NCBI GenBank assembly: GCA_035604615.1 | Contig: DATNID010000055.1 | Coordinates: forward strand, 1-64,000 | Direction: 5' to 3' | DNA from: DATJLY01 sp035604615 | GTDB lineage: Bacteria; Pseudomonadota; Alphaproteobacteria; ATCC43930; CGMCC-115725 | Length of the DNA: 64,000 nt | In this document: positions 23,277-31,861 of the stretch, piece by piece | How the letters are laid out: each line of letters begins with the position of its first letter | Position numbering within the stretch: position 1 is the first letter of the stretch | Program-made: the position numbers and the translations under genes | Notes under the pieces: model-generated | Told to the model about the DNA's origin: nothing | Seen by the model: only the letters and a program-made list of their open reading frames with translations | Database searches by the model: none

Positions 23277-23700
23277 GCTCGATCTCGACCGGGATCTGAT
23301 TCGGCAGCGAGCCCATGCCGACGGCCGAGCGCGCGTGCCGTCCGGCGTCGCCGAACACTTCGACCAAGAGGTCGGAGCAGCCGTTGATGACCTTGGGGTG
23401 GTCGCCGAAGCTCGGCACCGCGTTGACCATGCCGAGCACCTTGAGGATGCCCTTGACCTTGTCGAGGTCGCCCAGCTCCTGCTTCATCACCGCGATCAGG
23501 CCCAAGCCAACCGTGCGTGCGTGCTGATAGGCCTGGTCGAGGGTGATGGTGTCGCCGACCTTGCCGGCAATGGTGCCGGGGCCGCGTCCCGACAGGAATA
23601 GGAGATTGCCGGCGCGCCGGCACGGCACATAGTTCCCCATCGGCCCGCCCAGCGGCGGCAGCACGATCTTGAGTTGCTCCAGGCGCTGTTCGATCTTCAT
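23257..23700 (-). CDS. RidA/YjgF-family protein
   Basis: A 147-residue trimeric-type enzyme. Conserved parts: FLSGRGPGTIAGKVGDTIT, an Arg in RHARSAVGMGSLP and the C-terminal IPVEIELIALVE with the Glu. Classical RidA hydrolyses reactive enamine/imine intermediates; this longer form belongs to a YjgF-like subgroup whose reactions are less clear. It lies 11 bases after the TRAP receptor gene, in the same direction, and so probably closes the Rieske-receptor-RidA operon. Confidence 0.85.
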   Translation of the reverse strand: MKIEQRLEQLKIVLPPLGGPMGNYVPCRRAGNLLFLSGRGPGTIAGKVGDTITLDQAYQHARTVGLGLIAVMKQELGDLDKVKGILKVLGMVNAVPSFGDHPKVINGCSDLLVEVFGDAGRHARSAVGMGSLPNQIPVEIELIALVE

Positions 23701-23711
23701 TGCGGCCTCCG

Positions 23712-24707
23712 TTAGTGTCCCTTGCGGTAATCGGCAAGCGTAGCGTCGAGGAACGCGAATTTCTTCGCGCCCTCCGGCTGGGCAGCGATCCAGGTGTCGA
23801 TCAGCGGCTTGTAGACGCCATTGAGCCGCGTCTCGTCGGCGGCGCTCAGGCCGACGATCATGCCCTTGTCCTTGGCCTCCGCGCGCTCGCGCTCGCCGTC
23901 CTGCTCCATCGCGTGCGCCATGCGCAGGCTGAGCGCGAGGCCGCTATGCTTGGCGAGCGCCGCCTTTGCCGCCTCGGGCAGCGCGTCGTAGGCCTGCCGG
24001 TTCATGCCGAACACGAACTGGCGCACGCCGAGCGACAGGTCGAAATGGGCCTTCAGCACCGGCGTCACGCGAAAGAGATGGTTGGCCGACCAGCCGTTGA
24101 GGCTCCCGTCATAGACGCCGCGCGACAGCGCCTCGGCCATGTCGGAGACGTTCATGCCCACGGGCGCCGCGCCCAGCGCCTCGACGATCTGAGCCTCGGC
24201 CGGGCCGGAGACGCGGATCTTCAATCCCTTCACCGCGGCCAACGAGGCGATCGGCCGGGCGAAATGCAAGCCCCCGGGATCGTTCGAGAAGGTCGCGATG
24301 ACGTAGAGCTTGTCCATGCCGCGCAGCAGGTTCGCGTCGTTCATCTTCCAGCCGCCGACCGCCGCCTCCTCGGCGCTCCGCACCACGCCAGGCAGCGCGA
24401 AGATCGACGAATCCGGCAGCGCCTGGAGATAGAATGCCGGCACCAGCGCGCCGATGTCGAACACGTGGTTCATCAGCGCGTCCCATTCCCGCGGCTGGTT
24501 GGCGACCAGCTGGCCGCCCCAGAATTGCTGAAACGCGATGGTGCCGCCGCTGTCGCTCTCGACCTCCTTGAACCACGGGATCAGGACGTCCTTGGCGACC
24601 GGCGCGAAGAGAGGAAGCGTGGTGCTGAAGCGGACCGTCACCGGGTCGGCCGCCGCGCCGCGCGCGAGCGCGAGGACGACGGCCAGCACAAGCGCCGCCC
24701 GGGTCAT
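23712..24707 (-). CDS. TRAP transporter solute-binding protein (DctP family)
   Basis: A 331-residue periplasmic receptor with a short signal peptide (LVLAVVLALARGAAA). The family patterns are VTVRFSTTLP at the N-terminus and GLKIRVSGPAEAQIVEALGA, containing the Arg that binds the carboxylate of the ligand. TRAP receptors need DctQ/DctM membrane partners, and none is encoded here. It is coupled to the oxygenase gene (2 bases apart), which suggests the ligand is an organic acid handled by that enzyme. Confidence 0.9.
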   Translation of the reverse strand: MTRAALVLAVVLALARGAAADPVTVRFSTTLPLFAPVAKDVLIPWFKEVESDSGGTIAFQQFWGGQLVANQPREWDALMNHVFDIGALVPAFYLQALPDSSIFALPGVVRSAEEAAVGGWKMNDANLLRGMDKLYVIATFSNDPGGLHFARPIASLAAVKGLKIRVSGPAEAQIVEALGAAPVGMNVSDMAEALSRGVYDGSLNGWSANHLFRVTPVLKAHFDLSLGVRQFVFGMNRQAYDALPEAAKAALAKHSGLALSLRMAHAMEQDGERERAEAKDKGMIVGLSAADETRLNGVYKPLIDTWIAAQPEGAKKFAFLDATLADYRKGH

Positions 24708-24709
24708 CG

Positions 24710-25951
24710 TCACTTCGCGGGGACCGGGTCGGCGATGCGCACGAAGGGACCCGCCGCGTCCGCGAAGCTCTGCTCGCGCGGCACCGTGAAGCGGGCCGAG
24801 CGCACGCGATAGCTCTCGGGATCGAGGCCGGCGAGCTTCGCGCCCGCGTCGTGCTGCTTGAGCGTCTCCAAGAGCAGGCGGCGCAGCTTGATGATGATCG
24901 TGTCGCTCACGCCCAGATGCTCGATGCTGCGGTCGGCGACCGGCCCCATGCTTTCCTGGATGCTGCAATCCTGCATGCCGATGCCCTTGATGCCGGTATA
25001 GGAGCGGCCGCTCTTCTGCAGCGCGCGGTCGATGCCGTATTCGTTGTCGCGGTTGAGCGCCGCGCGATCGCTGCCGGGCACCTGTTCGGCGTGGATGTTG
25101 TGCCAGCTCTTCGAGTACGCGAGCTCGGCCTCGGCGAGCGGCCGGTCGGGCCGGTAGTCGATGCACCAGTTTATCGTGTTGTCGTCGTCGATCGGGACCC
25201 AGGCATGGGCGCCGATCGGGTTGGTGGCGATGAGCTTGTGGAACGGCAGCAGCATGACGTTGGCGGTCCAGTTCATGCCGCCGTCCTCGGTCTCGCGCCC
25301 GGTGCCGGCGATGAAGCCGAAATCCGCCGGGATCACGTCGTAGCGGCTGGGAAGCCGCATGGCGCGGCCATCGAGCGCGCGCGCCGCGCCGCTGTGCAGG
25401 AAGGTGAGGTGGCTGGTGTCGAAGCCGCCCTCCAAGGCCTGGAGCCAGTTGCATTCCTGCAGGTGCCGCGTAACGAAGCGATGCGACGCCGGAACCTGCG
25501 TCCACTCGAGCTCGGGGAAGGGTGGGCGCAGCGCCGGCGGTCCCATATAGGTCCACACCACGCCGCCGCGCTCGAGGCAGGGATACGCCCTCTGTTTGAC
25601 CTTGTCCTTGAAATTGCTGCCGTCGGGCTCCGAGGGCTGGTCGACGCAATTGCCGTCGATGTCGAACTTCCAGCCGTGATAGACGCAACGCAGACCGCAT
25701 TCCTCGTTGCGCCCGAAGAACAAGGACGCCGTGCGATGCGGGCAGCGCTCGTCGAGGAGGCCGACGCGGCCCATCGTGTCGCGAAACGCGACCAGCCGCT
25801 CGCCCATCAGTTTGACCCGCACCGGCGGGCCGTCGGGCTCGGCCACCGCGTCCGAGAACAGGGCCGGGATCCAATAGCGCCGCATCAGCGCGCCCATCGG
25901 CGTTCCCGGCCCGGTGCGGGTCAAGAGCTGGTTCTCCGCCGGCGTCAGCAT
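24710..25951 (-). CDS. Rieske non-haem iron oxygenase, phthalate-dioxygenase type
   Basis: A 413-residue aromatic ring-hydroxylating oxygenase subunit. Rieske [2Fe-2S] ligands in CPHRTASLFFGRNEECGLRC and VYHGWKFD, then the mononuclear iron motif in LEGGFDTSHLTFLH. The layout is that of the phthalate 4,5-dioxygenase/vanillate demethylase branch, which works with a separate reductase; none is adjacent. ATG 25951 follows GGGAGG. First gene of an operon with a TRAP receptor and a RidA-family protein. Confidence 0.9.
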   Translation of the reverse strand: MLTPAENQLLTRTGPGTPMGALMRRYWIPALFSDAVAEPDGPPVRVKLMGERLVAFRDTMGRVGLLDERCPHRTASLFFGRNEECGLRCVYHGWKFDIDGNCVDQPSEPDGSNFKDKVKQRAYPCLERGGVVWTYMGPPALRPPFPELEWTQVPASHRFVTRHLQECNWLQALEGGFDTSHLTFLHSGAARALDGRAMRLPSRYDVIPADFGFIAGTGRETEDGGMNWTANVMLLPFHKLIATNPIGAHAWVPIDDDNTINWCIDYRPDRPLAEAELAYSKSWHNIHAEQVPGSDRAALNRDNEYGIDRALQKSGRSYTGIKGIGMQDCSIQESMGPVADRSIEHLGVSDTIIIKLRRLLLETLKQHDAGAKLAGLDPESYRVRSARFTVPREQSFADAAGPFVRIADPVPAK

Positions 25952-26003
25952 CGCCTTGCCTCCCGTCGCGCCATTGCTATCACAGCGGTGGCGGGAATTT
26001 AAG

Positions 26004-26141
26004 GCCGCTGCGCTGGCATCTTGCGTCCTTCGACTGCGCAGGCTCCGCCTGCTCCGCTCAGAATGAGGATTTTTCTTTGTGCCACAAAGGATTTCCTCAT
26101 CCTGAGCGTAGTCGAAGGACGCAAGATGCCGCTGCAGCGTC
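26004..26141. repeat. Palindromic intergenic repeat, copy 1
   Basis: Two arms of about 30 bases (around GCATCTTGCGTCCTTCGACT at 26016 and its complement ending at 26129) enclose a second inverted pair, CTCAGAATGAGGA and TCCTCATCCTGAGC. The core words TCATCCTGAG and GTCGAAGGAC recur in the second copy at 34061-34172. This is a REP/BIME-like element as found between genes in alphaproteobacteria. It fills most of the 295-base gap between the Rieske gene and the TSUP gene. Confidence 0.75.
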
Positions 26142-26246
26142 ATCCGCGATTTTCCGGCGCCAAGCCGCCACCCCTTTCGCGCCGCAAGCCCCGGATGTAA
26201 GGTCGCGCGGCAACGCCACAAACCGAGACCGCGCGCCCTGGGCCCC

Positions 26247-27164
26247 ATGGAAATCTACCTGCCCATCGCCGGGATCTCGCTCGACGTGTTCGTCCTGCTG
26301 GCGATCGGCGCGGTGGTGGGCGTTCTCTCCGGCGTTTTCGGCGTCGGCGGCGGGTTTCTGTTGACGCCGCTCCTCATCTTCATCGGCGTGCCGCACGCAG
26401 TGGCGGTGGCGTCCTCGGCGAACCAGCTCGTCGGCGCCTCGGTCTCGGGCGCCATGGCCCATTGGCGGCGCGGCAATCTCGACCTGCAGATGGCGACGAT
26501 CCTGCTGATCGGCGGCATCGTCGGCTCGGGGTTCGGCGTTTGGCTGTTCGCGCTGATGCGCCGGCTCGGGCAGATCGAGCTGGTGATCAGCCTGTCCTAT
26601 GCCGTGCTGCTGTCGATCCTGGGCGTGCTGATGCTGACCGAGAGCGTGCGCGCGCTGGTGCGGCTGCGCTATCCCGGGCCGGCGCGGCGCAAGCTGCATC
26701 AGCATATCTGGCTCCACGGTCTTCCCCTGAAGCTGCGGTTCCGCCGCTCGAAGCTCTATATCAGCGCTCTTGTGCCGCTGACGTTGGGATTCGCGGTGGG
26801 AATTCTCTCCGCCGTGATGGGTGTGGGCGGCGGATTCGTGATGGTGCCGGCAATGATCTATCTCCTCGGCATGCCGACCGCGGTCGTGCCGGGGACCTCG
26901 CTGTTCCAGATCATCTTCGTCGCCGCTTCCGTCACTGTGCTGCAGTCGATCGAGAACGGCACGGTCGACGTGGTTCTGACGCTCGTGCTGCTGGTGGGCG
27001 GCGTGATCGGCGCACAGCTCGGCAGCCGCTGGAGCACGCGGTTGCGTGCCGAGCATTTGCGCGCGCTGCTCGCGCTCATCGTGCTTGCGGTGGCGGCGAA
27101 GCTGTGCGCCGATCTCGCGGTACCGCCCGACCAAATCTATGGGCTCGAGACCCTGACGCCATGA
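26247..27164 (+). CDS. TSUP (TauE/SafE) family permease
   Basis: A 305-residue membrane protein with about eight segments. The two family repeats are visible around GVLSGVFGVGGGFLLTPLLI and GILSAVMGVGGGFVMVPAMI. The family exports or imports sulfur-containing or organic anions (sulfite, sulfoacetate, taurine-related compounds). The next gene, a TIGR02186 protein, overlaps it by 4 bases (ATGA), and from memory this pairing is recurrent in alphaproteobacteria. Confidence 0.92.
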   Translation: MEIYLPIAGISLDVFVLLAIGAVVGVLSGVFGVGGGFLLTPLLIFIGVPHAVAVASSANQLVGASVSGAMAHWRRGNLDLQMATILLIGGIVGSGFGVWLFALMRRLGQIELVISLSYAVLLSILGVLMLTESVRALVRLRYPGPARRKLHQHIWLHGLPLKLRFRRSKLYISALVPLTLGFAVGILSAVMGVGGGFVMVPAMIYLLGMPTAVVPGTSLFQIIFVAASVTVLQSIENGTVDVVLTLVLLVGGVIGAQLGSRWSTRLRAEHLRALLALIVLAVAAKLCADLAVPPDQIYGLETLTP

Positions 27165-27904
27165 TCCGCGCCCAGATGCTCCTGCTGATGTTGGTAGCGC
27201 TCGCCTGTGCTGCGCGCATGGCGTCGGCGCAGACGGTCTCGGCGGATCTCTCGAGTCATCTCGTCGCCATCACCACCGGCTTCACCGGCACCTCGGTCGT
27301 GCTGTTCGGCGCGACCGACGGGCCGGCCGACGTTATCGCCGTCGTGCGCGGGCCCGAGCGCTCGATGGTGGTGCGCCGCAAGAGCCGTGTCGCCGGCATC
27401 TGGATGAATACGCGAGCGGTGACGTTCGAGGGCGTGCCGAGCTATTACGCGCTCTACAGCACAAGGCCGCTCGCCGAGATCGCGCCGCCAGCCATGCAGG
27501 CGCTGCATCAGATCGGGCTCGAAAATCTGCGCTTCACCGGCGCCGATGCGCGCACGCAGGAAGATCGCGACATGTTTCGAGCCGCGCTTATCGACGAACA
27601 GCGCCGCCAGGGCCTCTATCTCAAGGAGCCGGGCCAGGTGGCATTTCTCGGCAACCGCCTGTTCCGCGCGACCATCGATTTTCCCGCGAATGTTCCGACC
27701 GGAACCTATCTCTTCGAGGTGTTCCTGGTGCGGGACAAGGCCGTGGTGAGCGGTCAGACGACGCCGCTTGTCGTCTCCCAGATCGGCTTCGACGCCGACG
27801 TCAACGAATTCGCCGAGCGGCGCTCGCTCGCCTACGGTCTCCTTGCCGTCGCTGGCGCGGCAATGGCAGGATGGCTGGCGAGCCTGCCGTTCCGCAACGC
27901 GTGA
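27161..27904 (+). CDS. TIGR02186-family membrane-anchored protein
   Basis: A 247-residue protein with a signal peptide (MLLLMLVALACAARMASA), a beta-rich periplasmic part (SSHLVAITTGFTGTSVVLFG is characteristic) and a C-terminal membrane anchor (AYGLLAVAGAAMAGWLASL). Function unknown. Translationally coupled to the TSUP permease, so a periplasmic helper of that transporter is likely. A UspA-family gene follows 7 bases later. Confidence 0.88.
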   Translation: MIRAQMLLLMLVALACAARMASAQTVSADLSSHLVAITTGFTGTSVVLFGATDGPADVIAVVRGPERSMVVRRKSRVAGIWMNTRAVTFEGVPSYYALYSTRPLAEIAPPAMQALHQIGLENLRFTGADARTQEDRDMFRAALIDEQRRQGLYLKEPGQVAFLGNRLFRATIDFPANVPTGTYLFEVFLVRDKAVVSGQTTPLVVSQIGFDADVNEFAERRSLAYGLLAVAGAAMAGWLASLPFRNA

Positions 27905-27911
27905 GGCGGCG

Positions 27912-28391
27912 ATGAGCGAACCCGATGCCCAGCCGCGCATTTTTCTCGTCGTCGTCGACGAGACCGAGGAGATGCGCGTCGCCCTTCATTTCGCCGCGCG
28001 CCGCGCCGCCCATACCGGCGGCCGGGTGGCGCTGCTCTATGTGATCGAGCCGTCGGACCTCAAGGAATGGATGGCGGTCGCGACGCTGGTGCGCGAGGAG
28101 CGGCGCGAGGAGGCGGAGCAGCTCATCGCCAAGCTCTCGGCCGACGTGCAGGAGATCTCGGGCGCGCTTCCCGTCGTCTATATCCGCGAAGGGCGCCGCA
28201 GCGACGAGCTGCTCGGGCTCCTCGACGAGGAGCCCGGCATCTCGATCCTGGTGCTGGCGGCGGGCACGGGCGCGGAGGGCCCCGGGCCGCTCATCACCAC
28301 GCTGATCGGCAAGATGTCGGGGCGAATGCGCGTTCCCATCACCATCGTCCCAGGGATCCTCACCGACGCCGAGATCGCGGCGCTCGCCTGA
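27912..28391 (+). CDS. Universal stress protein (UspA) family
   Basis: A 159-residue alpha/beta protein with the family's start (IFLVVVDETEEMRVALHFAA) and the late region ISILVLAAGTGAEGPGPLIT that corresponds to the nucleotide loop. The exact ATP motif GxxG-9x-G(S/T) is not clean, so nucleotide binding is uncertain. Third gene of the TSUP operon. Confidence 0.85.
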   Translation: MSEPDAQPRIFLVVVDETEEMRVALHFAARRAAHTGGRVALLYVIEPSDLKEWMAVATLVREERREEAEQLIAKLSADVQEISGALPVVYIREGRRSDELLGLLDEEPGISILVLAAGTGAEGPGPLITTLIGKMSGRMRVPITIVPGILTDAEIAALA

Positions 28392-28395
28392 ACCT

Positions 28396-28412
28396 TTAAG
28401 CGGCGATTAACC
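28396..28412. promoter_or_regulatory. CtrA-type box TTAA-N7-TTAACC before a PAS gene
   Basis: TTAA (28396-28399), seven bases, TTAACC (28407-28412) is a perfect match to the full CtrA form. It sits 22 bases before ATG 28435, in the 43-base gap behind the UspA gene. Confidence 0.5.
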
Positions 28413-28434
28413 GGGCTGGCGCGATGCTCGGGCG

Positions 28435-28953
28435 ATGGAACCGTTCGAATGCTCCATGGCGCTCGACGCCGAGTTGCCGCCTTGCGATGAGAGGATTGCG
28501 CAGCTGCACCGCTACTGGCGCGCCATTCGGCCGGAGGGCAGCCTTTTCCCCGGCCGCCAGCATTTCGATCCGGCTGCCGTCCCACACCTGCTGCCGACCA
28601 TCCGGCTCTACGATGTGCATCGCGATCCGTGGCGCTTCCGCTATCGCCTGATGGGGACCGAGCTCGTCCGCCTCATCGGCCGCGATCCGACCGGGACCTG
28701 GTACCACGACCATCGCCCCACCCAGCAGCCGACCCAAAGCGACCGCGATCTCGTGTTCGTCGCCGAAGGGCGCGGCATCTGCTACCGCCGCGGCTTCCCG
28801 CTCCAGATCGCCACCGGCAAGGAGCATCTGAGTTCCGAGCGCATCCTGTTGCCGCTGGCGCGCGACGGGCGCGTCGTGGACATGGTGCTGGGCTTCACCG
28901 TCCATCACCCCGCGCCGACGCCGGCGTATCACAAGCGTGCCGCCGCCGTCTGA
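28435..28953 (+). CDS. Single-domain PAS protein (PAS_5-like)
   Basis: A 172-residue protein. The start region (ERIAQLHRYWRAIRPEGSLF) and the core (LLPTIRLYDVHRDPWRFRYR, LMGTELVRLIGRDPTGTWYH) match the alphaproteobacterial PAS_5 type, which has no attached output domain. Such proteins may sense small ligands or serve as adaptors in the cell cycle network. The CtrA-like box directly upstream fits that idea. A degenerate sensor gene follows. Confidence 0.8.
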   Translation: MEPFECSMALDAELPPCDERIAQLHRYWRAIRPEGSLFPGRQHFDPAAVPHLLPTIRLYDVHRDPWRFRYRLMGTELVRLIGRDPTGTWYHDHRPTQQPTQSDRDLVFVAEGRGICYRRGFPLQIATGKEHLSSERILLPLARDGRVVDMVLGFTVHHPAPTPAYHKRAAAV

Positions 28954-29063
28954 ACCGCTAGAAATCGCGATAAATCCGCGTTTTTCGTGGTCTTCGCTTT
29001 CAGCATCCCTTCACGGCTCGATGGCGATAGTGCGGCGCGAGGGCTCCTCCTCGGGATTTGCTC

Positions 29064-30266
29064 ATGCGCACCGACACGCGACCGCTCGCCTATCATCTTT
29101 CGTGGCTCGTCATCGCGAGCCTGGTGCCGGCCGCCTGGGTGGCGGCGGCGCTGGCGGCGAGCCTGTTCGATCCGGCCTGGCCCAGCGCACTCGCCCTGAT
29201 GACAGGCGTGATGGCATTGGCGGTCGGCGCTTTCGTCTCGGTCCTGATCGCCACCTCCCTGCGCCGTACGCTGGTGGATCTCGCCTCCGAAGCGTCCATG
29301 CTGAGAAGCGGCCGCGCGCTGGTGCGGCTCGAGCCGGCGGTGCGCGAATTCGCCGCCATCGCCGACGCGCTGGCCGCCATCGCGGCGCGCGCTCGGGACT
29401 CGGCGGACGGGCGCGCGGAAGCGGCGGACCGCGGCACATTCCATTGGGACCTCGCCACCGGCGCCATGGCGTGGACAGACGATGTCGGCACGCTGCTCGA
29501 GCTTCGCGAAGGGACATCGCCGTCGAGCGCACGCCTCCTCGCACGTGCGCATCCCGCCGACCGCGCCCCGCTGGCGACCTGGCTCGCGAGCCTGGCGCGC
29601 GGCGAAGAGGTGGAGCCCTTGGAATTCCGCACCGCGCGCGAGGACGGCGCGACGCGCACGATTCGCGCCCAGGCCGCTTCCGAGCGCGACGGCGACGGCG
29701 CGCCCGTTCGCATCTGCGGCAGGTTCGAATTGGTCGCCGACGATAGGCCGGCGCCGCGGCAGCCGTGCGCGCCCATGCCCATAGGCGCGCGCATGCTCGA
29801 TGCGGCTGCGGTCATGGAGCGGGTCGCGGCGGCGGCGCGGCAGCGCGCTTCCATGGCGGGGGTCGACATCGTTCTCGACGCCGCGGCCGATCTCGCGCCG
29901 GTCGGCGGCGACGAGGGCGCGCTCGAAGCGGCGCTCGCCTGTCTCGTCGACAACGCGGTAACCTTCACGCCGCGCGCCGGCAGGATCGTGCTGCGCGCCG
30001 GATGGGACGCAAACGGCGACCTGCGCATCGCGCTGGGCGCGGTCGGACCCGCGACCGTCACCGGCGCGCTGGTGGTGGACGGCATGGGGATCGCCGGCAA
30101 CATGATCGAGCTCGGTTGCGGCGCGCGAGCGGCGATGAGCGTCGCCGAGGCACGCTGCCGCATCGAGGCCTTGGGCGGCAAGGTACTGGTCCAGCGCGGC
30201 GCCGGCGAGGGCGACTCTGTCACCATCGTCTTGCCCGGCAGAGGCGCCGTCCGCGCGGCGGCGTAA
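29064..30266 (+). CDS. Membrane sensor with degenerate histidine-kinase C-terminus
   Basis: A 400-residue protein. Two membrane segments at the N-terminus (WLVIASLVPAAWVAAALAAS and a following VMALAVGAFVSVLIAT) are followed by a HAMP-like linker and a PAS-like region around FHWDLATGAMAWTDDVGTLL. The C-terminal 150 residues resemble a HATPase fold (GDEGALEAALACLVDNAVTF, where DNAV is the N box). No H box with a phosphorylatable His is recognisable and the later G boxes are poorly kept (GMGIAGNMIELG). It may bind but not transfer phosphate. ATG 29064 is preferred over TTG 29058. Confidence 0.6.
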   Translation: MRTDTRPLAYHLSWLVIASLVPAAWVAAALAASLFDPAWPSALALMTGVMALAVGAFVSVLIATSLRRTLVDLASEASMLRSGRALVRLEPAVREFAAIADALAAIAARARDSADGRAEAADRGTFHWDLATGAMAWTDDVGTLLELREGTSPSSARLLARAHPADRAPLATWLASLARGEEVEPLEFRTAREDGATRTIRAQAASERDGDGAPVRICGRFELVADDRPAPRQPCAPMPIGARMLDAAAVMERVAAAARQRASMAGVDIVLDAAADLAPVGGDEGALEAALACLVDNAVTFTPRAGRIVLRAGWDANGDLRIALGAVGPATVTGALVVDGMGIAGNMIELGCGARAAMSVAEARCRIEALGGKVLVQRGAGEGDSVTIVLPGRGAVRAAA

Positions 30267-30269
30267 GAC

Positions 30270-31391
30270 CTAGCGCGCCCATTCCGCGCGCACGTCGGCG
30301 TCGGTCTCGCCGGCGCGATGGCGCGCGCCGAGCGCCTCCACCTCGGCGTCGTCCGCAAGCCGCCGCACCGCCCACACCGCCATCGCCCGCACCAGCGGCG
30401 ATTTGTCGTCGAGCCGCGCCGCCGCCGCCGGCAGCAGATGGCGCGCGCCGCTGTTGCCGATGGCGATGAGCACGTTGCGCACGAAGCGGTCGCGGCCGAC
30501 CCGCTTCACCGGCGAGCCCGAGAAAAGCGCGCGGAAGGCCGCATCGTCGAGCGACGCGAGGGCATCGAGAGCGGGCGCCGTGAGCGCGTTGCGCGGCGCG
30601 AGGCCTGGAAGCGTGGCGACCTGCGCGAACTTGTTCCATGGGCACACGGCGAGGCAATCGTCGCAGCCATAGATGCGGTTGCCGATCAGCGGGCGCAGCT
30701 CCGCCTCGATGTGGCCCTTGTGCTCGATCGTGAGGTAAGAGATGCAGCGCCGCGCGTCGAGCCGGTAGGGCGCGGGAAAGGCCGCGGTCGGGCACGCATC
30801 GAGACAGTTGCGGCACGTGCCGCAGCGATCCTCGTGCGCCTCGTCCGGCGGCAGCTCGAGGCTCAGATAAATTTCGCCGAGGAACAGCCATGAGCCGAAA
30901 TCGCGCGACACGAGATTGGTGTGCTTGCCCTGCCAGCCGAGCCCGGCGCGCGCGGCCAGCGGCTTCTCCATCACCGGCGCGGTGTCGACGAAAAGCTTGA
31001 GCGCGCCCGGCCAGCGCCCGGCGATGAACCCGGCGAGCCGCTTGAGGCGCGACTTGACCAGGTCGTGATAATCGCGCCCCCGCGCATAGACCGAGATGTT
31101 GCCGCGCTCGGGGGCATCGATGAGCGCCAGCGGATCGTCCTCGGGCGTGTAGTTGAGGCCGAGCACGACGACGCTCCTCGCATCGCCCCACAGCGCATCG
31201 GGCGAGGCGCGCTCATCGCCGCGCGCGGCGAGCCAGCCCATGTCGCCGTGATATCCGCGCGCGATGAAGTCCGCGAGGCCGGCGCGCGCCTCGGGCGCGA
31301 GCGCCGCCGGCGCAAAACCCACCGCATCGAAGCCCAGCGCGAGTGCCTCCCGCCGGATGGCCGCTTTGATCCCCTCCCGCGCGTCGCTCAT
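30270..31391 (-). CDS. queG: Epoxyqueuosine reductase
   Basis: Last step of queuosine synthesis in tRNA: reduces epoxyqueuosine to queuosine with a cobalamin cofactor. 373 residues; both [4Fe-4S] clusters are visible (CGTCRNCLDACPTAAF and CDDCLAVCPWN), as is LFVDTAPVMEKPLAARAGLG. The C-terminal helical repeats are of the HEAT type. Its ATG overlaps the queF stop (ATGA). Fourth gene of queA-tgt-queF-queG. Confidence 0.95.
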   Translation of the reverse strand: MSDAREGIKAAIRREALALGFDAVGFAPAALAPEARAGLADFIARGYHGDMGWLAARGDERASPDALWGDARSVVVLGLNYTPEDDPLALIDAPERGNISVYARGRDYHDLVKSRLKRLAGFIAGRWPGALKLFVDTAPVMEKPLAARAGLGWQGKHTNLVSRDFGSWLFLGEIYLSLELPPDEAHEDRCGTCRNCLDACPTAAFPAPYRLDARRCISYLTIEHKGHIEAELRPLIGNRIYGCDDCLAVCPWNKFAQVATLPGLAPRNALTAPALDALASLDDAAFRALFSGSPVKRVGRDRFVRNVLIAIGNSGARHLLPAAAARLDDKSPLVRAMAVWAVRRLADDAEVEALGARHRAGETDADVRAEWAR

Positions 31392-31852
31392 CCCCGGCCG
31401 CGGTAGGGCGCCACGCCTTGGTCCGGCAGCCACAGACCTTCGGGCGGGGCGCCGGTCTGGTGGAACACGTCGATCGGCATGCCGCCGCGCGGATACCAAT
31501 AGCCGCCGATCCTGAGCCACAGCGGCGCGATCGCCGCGACGACGCGGCGCGCCACCATCAGCGTGCAGTCCTCATGGAAGGCGGCATGGTTGCGGAACGC
31601 GCCGAGGAAGAGCTTCAGCGACTTGCTCTCGACCAGGCGCTCGCGCGGGGCGTAGTCGATGACGAGATGGGCGAAATCGGGCTGGCCGGTAATGGGGCAC
31701 AGCGCGGTGAACTCGGGGCAGGTGAAGCGCACGAGATAGAGCGTCCCGGCATGCGGATTGGCAACGTGCTCGAGGACGGCCTCGTCGGGCGAGGCGGGAA
31801 GCGCGGCCGTGCGGCCGAGCTGCGTCAGGGGTTGGTCGTCGGAGCCGGCCAT
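31388..31852 (-). CDS. queF: NADPH-dependent 7-cyano-7-deazaguanine reductase
   Basis: Converts preQ0 to preQ1. Short, unimodular form of 154 residues. Catalytic Cys and Asp in CPITGQPDFAHLVIDY; the family signature ESKSLKLFLGAFRNH and the substrate Glu/His in AFHEDCTL are intact. Between tgt (9 bases away) and queG (overlap) in the queuosine operon. Confidence 0.95.
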   Translation of the reverse strand: MAGSDDQPLTQLGRTAALPASPDEAVLEHVANPHAGTLYLVRFTCPEFTALCPITGQPDFAHLVIDYAPRERLVESKSLKLFLGAFRNHAAFHEDCTLMVARRVVAAIAPLWLRIGGYWYPRGGMPIDVFHQTGAPPEGLWLPDQGVAPYRGRG

Positions 31853-31861
31853 GTGCGTCTT

